Assembly (NCBI GenBank): GCA_020631735.1
Contig: CM036188.1
Span: 13,620,214 to 13,684,213 of the forward strand
Direction of reading: 5' to 3'
DNA length: 64,000 nucleotides
Source of the DNA: Saccharum officinarum
Lineage: Eukaryota; Streptophyta; Magnoliopsida; Poales; Poaceae
The position numbers were made by a program, and so were the translations under genes. Below are positions 43,001 to 54,665 of the stretch, in pieces; the first letter of the stretch is position 1, and each line of letters opens with the position of its first letter. The notes below the pieces were generated by a model, which worked only from the letters and a program-made list of their open reading frames with translations, ran no database searches and was not told the DNA's origin.

Positions 43001-45352
43001 TTGTTGCCAATGGCACTAGATTTTAATTAACAGAGGTACACTGGTACCCATCACACATTCATTAATCTATTAACCCCAAAAATCAAATGGAAGGTTAATC
43101 TATTAACAAAATATCAGAGGCAATCTATATATGAACCACAAGAAACAACTTACACGTGTGTCAGACTGTAGTTATATATAGAAAATAAAGAGGAGACAAT
43201 TTTTGACAAACATGAAGAAATTGGAATCCATTTGTTCAACGTTCGTCCTTCATTTTAATCGAACCTCCACATTATTCTCACCAGCCATGATAGAAAAAAA
43301 AAATTCAGACATTCTTGCAATAGTCAAAAATATTTGGCCATTAATGTGGTAGAGTCTTATCGTCATCACCAATAATAGTCATTGGATCTATTATGTTCTC
43401 TAAAAATTTATCCACCTCTACCATTATGACAAATACATAAAGTTATCTCTAATTTTGCATCTAAATTACCCACTAATGCCATTATAAAAGATAATTAACA
43501 AAACTAATAAATTATATATGAATTACCCATAACCTCTATTATTATAAACTAGAATTTAAACTAACCCCCTAAATTTTCGTATAAATTACTCACATATGCC
43601 ATCATGAAAGATGTATTAAAATGACCCACATATTTGTATCTAAATGACCCATTTACACCATTATAAAAGATAATTTAAGATAACCCCTAATATCTATTAT
43701 AAATTACCCACCTCCACCGTTATGAAAGATAATGCAAAGTAAACCCTAATTTTGCATTCAAATTATGAAAGATAAAATGAAGCAACATGTTTTAATTTGT
43801 GGGTAATTAAGTTATCCACCTCAGCCCTTAAGGAAAATAAACAAAGACATCTGTTAAATATAAACCCTTAGTCCTTAAAAAGATGCAATTCTCACTTTTC
43901 GAGCAATCATAGCATTTTAACTTTGACCATATGTAAAAAATGCTAAAATTTATGATATTAAATAAGTGTCATTAAACTGATCAAGAAATATATTTTCATA
44001 GTATACTTATTTGAAGTCATGAATATTAATAGTATTTTTTTCATAGTATTCTTATGTGAAGTCACAAATGTCAATAGTATTTTCTATATACTTAGTCAAA
44101 TTTAAGAAAGTTTGACTCAATACAAATACATAATTGTGTCCTTTTGGGATAAAGGTAGACGTATAAATACTAATATAAATATTACATAAAGTAATTCAAT
44201 AATAATAATTACAACTCATAATTCATAAGTAAAGCATATAGCTATCTTCCACGGCATAGATAAGTAAACATATATACATTAGGATAAGTATTTATTTTAA
44301 TAGATGATCAAACATGAAAAAATATTCCTTAACAAACCACGTAGCAATGCTATTGACAATTCACTTTAAGTTATGCTAATACTTTGTTATAATGAACTTT
44401 GCAAGTTCTTATTTTAAATATCAATTTTGACTAAAACATTATGTCATATCAATATTATTAATATAATTTTAAACCCCCTATATTTTCTAAAACAATACTA
44501 CTGCAAATATATTTTAGTGATACAACAAATTCAACATGTTGCGTGGTGCAAGATTATTTGTACCATGGTAAGAACTAATTGGAGTAGCCTAGGACCTATA
44601 ATCTTTTTTAATAAAAAAATTCAAATAAAAGATACAATGCACACTATAGTTGCAACTTGACATAAGGATAGAAACTGCAACAACTAAATTAATTTTTTTA
44701 AAGATAAATTATATGTTCATGATGTTGTAGAAAGGGATGCAAGAAGTGCTTATATAACTTAGTCTTAGGTTCCAAGTAAATTCATATCACGCTAGAAAAT
44801 GGGAAAAACCTAGAAATTTCTCTTCTAACTATAGGTAGCTAATAGAGCCTCCACATAAATTCTCACAGGACTCGCTAGGATAAAGATATATCCTAGAAAT
44901 CTCACAATAAATAGAAACATCCGGTTATCAATTTGGTAGACTAATCACCATCGACAATCATAGCCATTTGACCTATTTTCTAAATAATAACCCACATATA
45001 CGATTTTGTAAAATAACATAAAGTAATCCACGAATCTATATTTAAATTACCCACCTTGCCATTAAGAAACATGATCAAAATTAAACCTAAAACTTACATC
45101 TATTGCCCACCCGTTATTATGATAGATAATGTATATAACCACTTAAATTTGCATCTAAATTACCACTTCAATCATTAAAATAAATGTCCTCTCAAATCTA
45201 TATCTAAATTATCAACATCTTTTATTACAAAAATATATAAATAAATTTAAAGCATATATATGTCTTTACATTTCACACTTCAATTAATATTAATAAATTA
45301 AATTTTTATTAAAGGAAACATACATATTGTATCATCATGCCGATCAAGTACA

Positions 45353-48300
45353 TGTAACACCCTAAATTTTGCTTTGTTTTAAAATAGCTAAATATGATTT
45401 AATTATGTATGTATGTATGTGTGCATTTCACATATAGGAAATAATAATTTTTGTGAAAATAAAATCAATCATAAGATTAGCAACTTGCTTATGCACTCAT
45501 GCTGCTACACTTTAATTTATGAGATGTCTGGTTTTAACCAAAAGCCAAAGGAATTCAAAAACCTTTTGAATTTGAGTTTGGAAAAGCAATTTGGAAAAAG
45601 AAAAAGGAGATCCCTTTCCCTCCCCCTCCCTTGCTTGCTTTTGGCCCGCTGGCCGTTTTCCTTTCCCGGCCCGCTCGGTCTCCCCCTCCACTCCTTCTTG
45701 GGCCGCCCCAAACCAGCTCGGCCAGGCGCCGTTGCCGCCCTCCCTTCATCGGTCACTGACCACCCGGGCCCGCCTGTCGGCGCCATCCCCTTCCCCAACC
45801 TCCCCCTCCGCTCCTGCATGCACCGTTCGGGCAACCGCCGCCGCACCCACGTCTCGCATTGTGGGAGCGCCCCACCCCGTGCCCGTCCTTCAAAGGGAGA
45901 CCCGCACCCGACGCTACTCCCTTGCTACCCCTCCCCGCTCCATTTTTGCTCGTGGAACCGCACCCACCGCGTCGGCCATCGTCCCCGAGCCGCCTCGGCC
46001 CCGTGGTTTCGCTTGGTGAGCTCAGCCTTGACCTCCTCTTCCTTTCTATGCTCTCAACTTCTCAAATTGTGGACGTTTGTGGCGTGTCCCCGCTTGCTCC
46101 GACGACCTTCTCGTCGCCGTACATGGCGGGTGCCCCTCGGGTTCTTCCCCGGCCGCGCTAAGGACCTAAGCAAAATCGCCTTGTTCCCCTCTCTCTCTCC
46201 CGGTGCCTTCAATTTGGTGAGCTGTGGCCGCTAGGGCCGTATTCCAGAGCACCGGCAAGCCTCTCGCCGCCGGCCATGGCGCGCACGCTGCGCGGGCCAC
46301 TCCGCGGCCGCGTTTCGTCCCGGGGTGAGCTCGCAGTCTCCTCCGCATCGTCCTAGTGTCCTCAGTGGTCAAAACCATGGGCCGTAGGGCTCTAACCAGT
46401 CACGCCGACGACCTCCTCGCCGCCGTCCATGGCGTGCTGCAGCGGCTGCCACTGTTCCCGGCTGGCGCCTTCCTCTCCTTTCCTCCCCCATCAAATCTGA
46501 GCCGTCCTTCTCGGATCAGACGGCCCAGGATCGCCCATACCCCTTCGTGGGTCATTTTGCTAAAGAGTCCCTCGGCTTTTGGCAAATCTAACCCACAGTC
46601 CTCGGCCTGATGGATTTTTCCAATTTTTGATTTATTTAAAATCCGAAAATAGTTCAGTTTAATTACAGAATTGCCACTACATTAAATTGCTTATAAAATC
46701 GTTGTTTTAGCTCCGAGTCGACCCGTTCAACTTACGTTAGTTTTGTAATTTCGTAACCTACGTGATGATGCTACTGTTAAACCTGTTAGCAACTTTTAAA
46801 TTTCTTGATTAGGTTAAGTTAATTAATTCGCTATAGGAACCTTGTTTAATTCGTAACTATCGCGTCCTAGCTCCGATTTTCGTGAACTTCGCATCGATGT
46901 GATCGTAGCAAGGTGTAGAAGCTTTTCGTAAACTCTTTACCTTCATTTGTTTACTGTTGGTGTACTGTTCTAACCATAGGATTGTTTTGCTTGTATGTTT
47001 GTTTCCGGAATGCGTGTTGTTGGACTGTGTTGATCGAGTTCAGACGGTGAGGAGTTTTTCGGGAATCTAGATTCTTTTGAGGAGCAGCAGGACTAGTAGG
47101 AGTGTGTGAACGAAGGCAAGTATAGCATGGACTTACCTTGATGTCCTATTCATTATATAACCTACTCATTATGCATGTGTCTAATATTGCTCGACTATAA
47201 GGACATCCTAGCCATTGATGACTTGTACCTTGATTCCTATGGGTTTTATTGCACATGGGTAGAATGCTAGTGCTCTAACTAAACATGATCTACACTATGA
47301 CTAATGGAACCAACGAATAAACATGATGGTAATCAATTGAACTATAGGGTGAAAGTGCAAATGATGTTGATCATGTTGCCCTAAACCCTCCGTAAGGACT
47401 TATCTGTCGGCAAAAGCTGAGATTGACAGTGCAACCGTGAGAGTCACATGGCTTTGGCTTTGGCTCAGTAATAGGATCTTTTCTAGCTTGTTAGAGGTTA
47501 CCCAAAAGGGCGCAAGAGGGGCTTGCCACTTTGGGTATAGGACTGCCCCTATTCTTATGTGTATAGCCGCGAAGGATTTGTGCCATAGAAAGGGGTTCCT
47601 ACATCTGCCTGCCGAGGAAACCTCGCAGTCCTAACATGTTAGAGAGACCTATGGAAGACTTTATAGTGTACCCGACCTGCTCAGCTTGGGAGTGTTAGTG
47701 GGTCGACAGGCCCTAGGCATTTTGGGCAACACGACTCACAGGTAAAGATGCACAACCTCTGCAGAGTGTTAAAACTGTTATAACAGCTGTGCTCACTGTC
47801 ACGAACGGCCCGGAAAACTCATAGAATAAATGGTTACCTATTATGTTGTTGAATTCATGATGATGATGATGATGTTATAATGTTGTTCAATGACCCTATT
47901 TGTTTCTAAGTATATGATCATGTGGGATAATTTGGGAACTTAAGCATAATTTGATGTTAACCAATGATAAAATATTGACCTACTAAAATGCTAATTGTAG
48001 TAAACCGTGTCTACCTTTTTGAGCCTCATGAATCCCCATGTTATGCTTGTGGAGTACAAAATGTACTCACGCTTGTTCATTTTTTAGTTTAGATAAAAAA
48101 TCCCGGATGGGTGACATATGACAGTTGGTATGAGGATTACCCGGAAGACTTCTAAGTTTGTGTCAACCAGTTCGCTGTCCCTGTGTTGGAGCTACCATGT
48201 TCGAGAGTTATACTTTATTTTTCGCTTGTGTTTGTATAAACTAAGTGATGTATTAAACGTGATGTAAGATACACTGTGATGATACTTTCTGTAATTTGTC

Positions 48301-48377
48301 GACTTATGTGTGCGACTGTCCCTGGGGCGCACATAAGGTTTACGCACTCTATTTTGTCCTTAAAATAGAGTGTGACA
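45353..48377 (+). repeat. 5' LTR of the Tekay-like element
   Basis: It starts TGTAACACCCTAAATTTTG and ends GAGTGTGACA, 3,025 bp. A GC-rich segment (45600-46600) contains open frames of up to 273 codons (45413-46234) that are not protein genes. A (GTAT)n run lies at 45405-45420. Confidence 0.92.
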
Positions 48378-48380
48378 AAT

Positions 48381-48396
48381 TGGTATCAGAGCTGTG
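48381..48396 (+). other. Primer binding site, initiator Met tRNA
   Basis: TGGTATCAGAGCTGTG begins three bases after the LTR end and matches the usual plant initiator-Met site for at least its first 12 bases. Confidence 0.85.
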
Positions 48397-48567
48397 TCGA
48401 CTGTAGGACGCAAACCTAGATAGAAATGGTTGTTTCTAGGAAGTTTGGTTTTATTTATTTACTTGCTACTATATCAGTCCTGGTATTTTATTAAAATTTT
48501 TATGCTCTACTCTTTATTCTATTGCATAAAATATTGACTCTGATAATATTTTATTTCAAAACTATAG

Positions 48568-49468
48568 ATGCCTCGCCTTAGTGCAGTTGTCTACATCGCT
48601 CAATTCACTCCAGCAGCACCTGCACCACCAGCGGTACCACCAGTGGTGCCTAAGGTCCTCCACATCACCGACGAGGAGGAGGAGGAACCTATGGAAGTTG
48701 AAGCATATTCAGCTACCTCATCGAATGGACCTACTTCAACACCAGTGGCTGTACCCATCCCACTAGTGGATGCGGCAGTCCTCGCTGTTACACCTCCACC
48801 AGCTTCACAGGTCGCTTCTGCACCAACACCAGTGCCTTCCCCAGCTGCTCCAGAGGAACCAGAAGGGATGGGGTGGACCACTAGGAACAAATTCAAGGAT
48901 GCCCCTGAGGATGCTCACTATCACAACTTGCTCACTACCGTGCTGGCTGAGTACTACCCAGACCTTGCTGCCACTATCAAGTACTACTGCGCGGAGCACA
49001 AGCACCCCGTGGAGATGACACATTGGAAGACCAATGTGATCGTCACCACCTAGAACAACACCGACCACTCACATGATGTAGAGACTACCAATAGCCACAG
49101 GTCTAGGTGTGCCAGTGCCTATGACAGCATGGAAGATGCTGCGTAGGAGGCTTACCTGTACGACCATGGCCGTCACTTTGGAGGCCATGTAGGGGAATCG
49201 TTACAGGTTCCTCCTACGCTACGACCATGTGGAGAGAATATGGGCGGTATTGGCTCCCTCGGCGACTGATCCGACCTTGGATACCACGGTGAGACACCTC
49301 TGTGCCATGCAGGAGGCCAATGAAGCACTCAAAGAGGAGCTTCGTGCGGCACAGAAGTCCGAGAAGCGCCTTCAGAAGCAGATCGATGACATGGCCATGC
49401 AGCTTGGGCAGCCCACCATCTACCAAAAGAAGGATAGAAAGTTCACCATGGTTTATAGAGCCCCATAG
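48568..49468 (+). pseudogene. Additional ORF upstream of gag, Tekay-like element
   Basis: From ATG 48568 the frame reads MPRLSAVVYIAQFTPAAPAP, then an acidic (DEEEEEP) and Pro/Ala-rich part, GMGWTTRNKFKDAPEDAHYH, and YYPDLAATIKYYCAEHK. After TAG at 49051-49053 and 49144-49146 and one frame change near 49195 it continues HVERIWAVLAPSATDPTLD and a coiled coil (EANEALKEELRAAQKSEKRL). It resembles no Gag or Pol domain. A non-coding spacer of about 690 bp (49469-50162) separates it from gag. Both stops stand where Gln is plausible. Confidence 0.6.
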
Positions 49469-50162
49469 ATGCCTTGATGCCCGCTAAAGTAAAAACGTTG
49501 CTAGATTGCGAGTCTTGTTGAGTTAATATGTGTCTTGTGAACCTTTAATTGCTTAAATGTTTGTGTTTATGAACATGCTTGATTTGGAGTTTGTTTGATT
49601 GTGGAGAACAGTGTGGGCATGTCCACATGTTCTAAAGTATCGAAACCTTAAGTTTAGCCTTTGTTTAACATAGTTGGGTTTGATAATTCGTATCTCTGTT
49701 GTGCTGATTTTTGGAGCAGCCTGTGATGTTTATCTCATATCTCTGAATCCGTATATCCAAAAATTATGAAATATTTGTGGAAGAAACTAGACCTATGTAT
49801 CTTTCATTTCCCGCTGGAATCACTCAATTATCAGTTCTAGTTTTAGAGATACATCTGTTACAATCTGGCAATTCTGCGCAGTCTGTGACCTGGTACAGAA
49901 ATTGTTTATCTCAGTTTTTGATGATGTTGCCGTCAGAATCTGTGAAAAAGTTCTATATAAAAGTTGTAGCAGACTTCTTAAGCTTTCCAACGGTGTTTGC
50001 CATGCCTCTTTTGGATCTCTGAAACTTGAGTTATACCTCAATTTCTGATCTGCTATTGTTGACACCCGTCCAGAACTTTTCAGCTATGCTATTTACCTTT
50101 TGTAAGTAATTTATGAATTTTTGGAAGTTCTCTAAAAGTCTTTTACATTTGTTTGGAAGCAG
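49469..50162. other. Non-coding spacer between the extra ORF and gag
   Basis: No supported ORF. It ends in a TTTGGAAGCAG that resembles a splice acceptor immediately before the gag ATG at 50163. Confidence 0.5.
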
Positions 50163-51272
50163 ATGGCCGCCAGAGGAGGAAGAGGCCAAGGCCGTGGACA
50201 TGGCGCTCTCGTGGATCCACCACCGCCACCACCGGTGACTATTGAACAGCTTATGGGGATGCAGGCACAACTCATGCAAGTGGTGATGGACCGCCTCGAC
50301 AATCAGCCCGCAGTAGCACCCCCGCCAGTCCAGGCCAGGGACAAGCGTGGAGAGTTAATGAAGGGACGTCCGCCAATGTTCACGCATGCCTCTGATCCCT
50401 TGGAGGCAGATGACTGGTTGAAGGCGGTGGAGAAGCAGTTAAACATAGCCCAGTGCAGTGATCTTGAGAAGGTCTAGTATGCTTCTGGCCAGCTGCAAGG
50501 AGCCGCGCAAGAATGGTGGGAGTCTTATCAGTATGGACGCCCAAACAACGCTCCACCCATCACTTGGAAGTTCACTGACAGTTTCAGGTCCTATCATATT
50601 CCTGAGGGACTCATAGAATTGAAGCAAGAGGAGTTTCGTGCTCTCAAGCAGGAATCTATGTCTGTGGCGGAATATCGTGACAAGTTTGCTCAATTGTCAC
50701 GTTATGCTCCTGAAGAGGTGGTGAAAGATTCTGACAAGCAGCATCGCTTTCTGAAGGGATTGTATGATGGTCTTCAGTTGCAGCTGATGTTCAATGTTTA
50801 CCCCAGCTTCTAAGAATTGGTGAACCATGCTATTGTAATCGACAATAAGCGCAAGGAGATCAATGCCAAGAAGAGGAAGCTCCAAGGGCAGGCTTCTGGA
50901 AGCAACACCCGCCCGTGTGCATATCCGCAACAGGGTTTTTCATAGAGAAACCAGGGACCACTCAATCAGTGGAACTGTGGCCAGTACCCTCAGCGGAGCC
51001 AGAACCAACAACGTCCCCAATACCCACAACAGTATGGCAATCAGAATCAATAGCGCCCCTAGCAGTAGTCCAGCAACCAGGCACCATGTTAGGGAGTGCC
51101 CAACAATGTTCCGGTGAAGAGTGGTGCACCCAACAACAATCCCAACGCTTGCTACCGCTGTGGAGAAGTTGGACACTACGCTCATCAGTGTCCTAAGAAG
51201 CAGAACCAGCAAGCTCCACAAAACCAGAACACAACCAAAGGCCCAATGCTCGACCTCCTTACACTGGGAAAG
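50163..51272 (+). pseudogene. gag of the Tekay-like element
   Basis: It begins MAARGGRGQGRGHGALVDPP and has the capsid core: PMFTHASDPLEADDWLKAVE, GAAQEWWESYQYGRP, KQESMSVAEYRDKFAQLSRY and DKQHRFLKGLYDGLQ. A Gln/Asn-rich part and one zinc knuckle, CYRCGEVGHYAHQC (about 51148-51189), follow. Stops: TAG 50475-50477, TAA 50811-50813, and about five TAG between 50940 and 51095. Most stand at expected Gln codons. Confidence 0.85.
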
Positions 51273-51274
51273 TG

Positions 51275-53226
51275 AACCACGTGTCATCTGATACAGCTCA
51301 GGAGGCGCCTGAGGTTATGTTGGGTACGTTCAGCGTCAACTCAATCTCTGCCACAGTACTTTTCGATTCTAGTGCTTCGCATTCTTTCATTTTTCAAGCC
51401 TTTGTTAGAATGCATAGCATACCTTTATGTGCAATGAAAAACCCCATGCTAGTAAATTCACCGGGGGTAGTATGCCAGCTTCTTATTGGAGTCCCTCTAC
51501 TAGTATATCTCTAAGGGGGCTAGCTTTTAAAGTGAACCCAATTGTGTTGAGGACCGCCGGAATTGATCTTATCTTAGGTATGGACTGGATGAAACAACAT
51601 CGGGTAGTGATTCAGTGCCAGGAGAAAGCAATTGTTGTGACATCCCTTAGTGGGAGACCGAATCAGTATTGAAGTGGCAGTGCAAGCACAGCCGACTGCC
51701 ACCGTGAATCAGTTGAGAGATGATGCCAACCAAGAGGATCCAGTGGTGGATGAATTTCCGAATGTGTTCCCCGATGAATTGTCAGGTATGCCACCTGATC
51801 GTGACACTGAATTCCTTATTGAGCTTTTACCTAGAACTATACCTATAGCTAAAAGACCATAAGAATGGAGGTAGATGAATTAGAATAACTTAAGAAATAA
51901 ATTAAGGAGTTACAAGAAAAAGGTTTTATTCGTCCTAGTTCTTCACCCTAGGGAGCACCAGTTATCTTTGTTGATAAAAAAAGATGGCACACGGAGAATG
52001 TGTGTGGATTACCGATCACTTAATGAAGTAACTATCAAGAACAAGTACCCTTTGCCTAGAATTGATGACTTATTTGATCAGTTGAAAGGTGCTTGTGTGT
52101 TCTCTAAAATTGATCTTCATTCTGGATATCATCAATTGAAAATTCATGCATCTGATATACCTAAGACAGCATTTACTACCAGATATGGCCTGTATGAGTA
52201 CACAGTTATGTCATTTGGGTTAACTAATGCACCTTCATACTTTATGTACCTGATGAACAAGGTGTTCATGGAGTTTTTAGATAAGTTTGTGGTGGTATTC
52301 ATAGATGATATCCTAGTATTCTCCAAAACTAAAGAAGAACATGTTGAACATCTGAGATTAGTCTTACAAAAGCTCAGAGAACATAAATTGTATGCTAAGA
52401 GAAGCAAGTGTGAATTTTGGCTGAAAGAGGTCTCATTTCTGGGTCATGTTGTCTCTAATGGTGGAATAGCAGTAGATCTCAGTAAGGTGCAAGATGTGTT
52501 GAACTGGAAACCCCCAACCAATGTCAGTGAAATCCATAGCTTTTTGGGTTTGGCTGGGTACTATAGAAGGTTTATTGAGGGATTCTCTAAGCTTGCTAAG
52601 CCTATGACAGCCCTGTTAGAGAAGAATGCCAAATTTATCTGGTCGGATAAATGTCAAGCTAATTTTGAGGAGTTAAAGAAGAGGCTGACAACAGCTCCAG
52701 TGTTGACCTTACCAGATTTAAGCAAGAGTTTCTCTATCTATTGTGATGCATATCGCTTAGGCCTTGGATGTGTGCTTATACAAGAAGGAAGAGTGGTGGC
52801 ATATGCATCAAGGCAGTTGAGAAAGCATGAACTGAACTACCCTACTCATGATTTGGAATTAGCCGCAGTTGTCCATGCTTTGAAGATCTGGAGACATTAT
52901 TTAATTGGACACAAGAGTGACATTTATACAGATCACAAGAGTTTGAAGTATATTTTCACATAGTCAGATCTGAATCTAAGATAGCGTCGTTGGTTAGAGT
53001 TGATCAAGGACTATGATTTGGAGGTGCATTACTATCCTAGGAAGGCAAATGTTGTGGCTGATGCACTCAGTAGGAATAGCTATGCCAACAGACTTCAGTT
53101 GACATTTATACCTGCAGAGTTGCGAGCTGAAATAGAACATCTCAATTTGGGTTTTGTCAATAATGTAATTGAATTGGCAATAGAGCCTATGTTGGAGCAA
53201 GATATACGCAAAAGGTCAGTTGGAGG
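51275..53226 (+). pseudogene. pol of the Tekay-like element: protease, RT, RNase H
   Basis: The protease has ATVLFDSSASHSFIF (Ser where Gly is usual after Asp-Ser) and DLILGMDWM. RT is open from 51968 to 52963: [35 protein letters not shown], and [13 protein letters not shown] with the catalytic Asp pair near 52305. RNase H starts [18 protein letters not shown] near 52730 and reaches [10 protein letters not shown], then TAG at 52961-52963 and 52982-52984, ending ADALSRNSY near 53085. Other breaks lie at 51861 and 51949 (TAG at an expected Trp). Confidence 0.9.
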
Positions 53227-54475
53227 ATGAGAAACTAAAGGAGATTGCAGAGAATGTAGTGCTTGGGAAGGCACCAGGCTTTAGGCTGGATGAGAATGGT
53301 ACTCTATGGTTTCAGAAAAGGATATGTGTACCTGAAGTAAAAGCTATCTGTGATACAATTCTATGAGAGGCACATGAGTCTGCTTATTCAATACACCCTG
53401 GAAGCACCAAGATGTATTTAGATCTTCAAGAGAAGTATTGGTGGTATGGGTTGAAAAGAGATGTGGCCGAGTATGTGGCCATATGTGATACTTGTCAAAG
53501 GGTAAAAGCTGAACACCAAAGACCTGTAGGATTGCTGCAACCAATGAAAATACCAAAGTGGAAATGGAAAGAATTTGGTATGGACTTTATTACTAGATTA
53601 CCCCGCACTCAACGCGGATATGATTCGATCTGGGTAATAGTGGACCGACTCACTAAGGTTGCTCATTTTCTGCCAGTCAAAACCACCTATAATGGTGCAA
53701 GACTAGCAGAGTTGTATATGGAGAGGATAGTGTGTTTACATGGAGTCCCAAAGAAGATTGTGTCTGATCGAGATACTCAATTCACGTCACAATTTTGGCA
53801 TAAGGTACATAGAGCTTTAGGGACAAAGTTGAATTTCAGTTCTGCATATCATCCCCAAACTGATGGACAAACAGAAAGGACCAATCAAATCTTAGAAGAT
53901 ATGTTGAGAGCTTGTGCTTTGCAGTATGGTACTAGTTGGGACAAGAGCTTGTCATATGCTAAGTTTTCATATAACAACAGTCACCAGAAAAGTCTCAAAA
54001 TGGCGCCATTCGAAGCGTTATATGGACGTAAGTGTAGAACACCTTTATTCTGGAATCAGACATTTGAAACTCAAGTGTTTGGACCTGATGTTCTATGTAA
54101 TTCCTAGGAACAAGTGAGAATGATTAGGGACAATTTGAGAGTAGCACAGTCCAGACAAAAGAGTTATGCTGATACCCGAAGAAGGGAGTTAAGCTTCAAA
54201 GTAAGTGATTATGTGTATTTGAAGGTGTCACCAATGAGAAATGTGAGAAGATTCAATATGAAGGGCAAGCTAGCACCGAGGTATGTGGGACCTTTCAAGA
54301 TTCTGGAAAGACGTGGAGAAGTGGCCTATCAATTAGAACTGCCAAAAAGTTTGTCAGGTGTGCATGATGTGTTCCATGTTTCTCAGTTGAAAAGTGTTTG
54401 CGGGTACCAGAAGAGCAGATTCCTTTGGAGGAGCTTGCTGTTAAAGAAGATCTCACATATGAAGAGTATCCGGTA
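53227..54475 (+). pseudogene. Integrase of the Tekay-like element
   Basis: The zinc-binding part (HESAYSIHPGSTKMY; CDTCQRVKAEHQ) precedes the catalytic core: FGMDFITRLPRTQRG, IVSDRDTQFTSQFW and YHPQTDGQTERTNQILEDML with D, D and E. A GPY/F-type end follows ([30 protein letters not shown]). Stops: TGA 53365-53367 before the zinc motif (expected Arg) and TAG 54105-54107. Confidence 0.88.
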
Positions 54476-54607
54476 AAGATCTTGGAAACTTCAGAAAGAG
54501 TCACAAGAAGTCGAACTATAAAGATGTGTAAGGTACAGTGGAATCGATATTCAGAAGATGAGGCTACTTGGGAAAGAGAAGAGGACCTAAGAAAATATTA
54601 TCCATAG
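54398..54607 (+). pseudogene. Chromodomain at the end of pol, Tekay-like element
   Basis: After a frame change near 54400, the text [40 protein letters not shown] and DLRKYYP is a chromodomain. In the family this domain directs integration to particular chromatin. The aromatic residues Tyr and Trp are in the usual places (VQW, ATWE). It ends at TAG 54605-54607. Confidence 0.85.
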
Positions 54608-54647
54608 CTATTTGAGTAAGCATCACCCAATCTCGAGGACGAGATTC

Positions 54648-54665
54648 TTTTTAAGGGGGTAGATT
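54648..54665 (+). other. Polypurine tract, Tekay-like element
   Basis: TTTTTAAGGGGGTAGATT lies directly before the 3' LTR. The AAGGGGG run is the likely plus-strand primer. Confidence 0.75.

Larger units (their letters stand above)
41568..45352. other. AT-rich repeat-rich stretch without genes
   Basis: No protein-coding gene is supported. It contains degenerate repeats of about 70-75 bp built on AAATTACCCACCTnTACCAT (43370-43800 and 44990-45200) and the same repeats in inverse orientation at 42040-42235. It also holds a local duplication (42533-43000) and a MITE (42668-42907). Two copies of GAGGCTCCACGTTAA-like text near 42252 and 44845 suggest related insertions. Confidence 0.6.

Noticed and set aside
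45413..46234. Long open frames within the 5' LTR of the Tekay-like element, with equivalents at 54832-55732
   Set aside because: They lie in LTR sequence, are present in both LTRs in different lengths, are driven by GC-rich composition, and match no domain.
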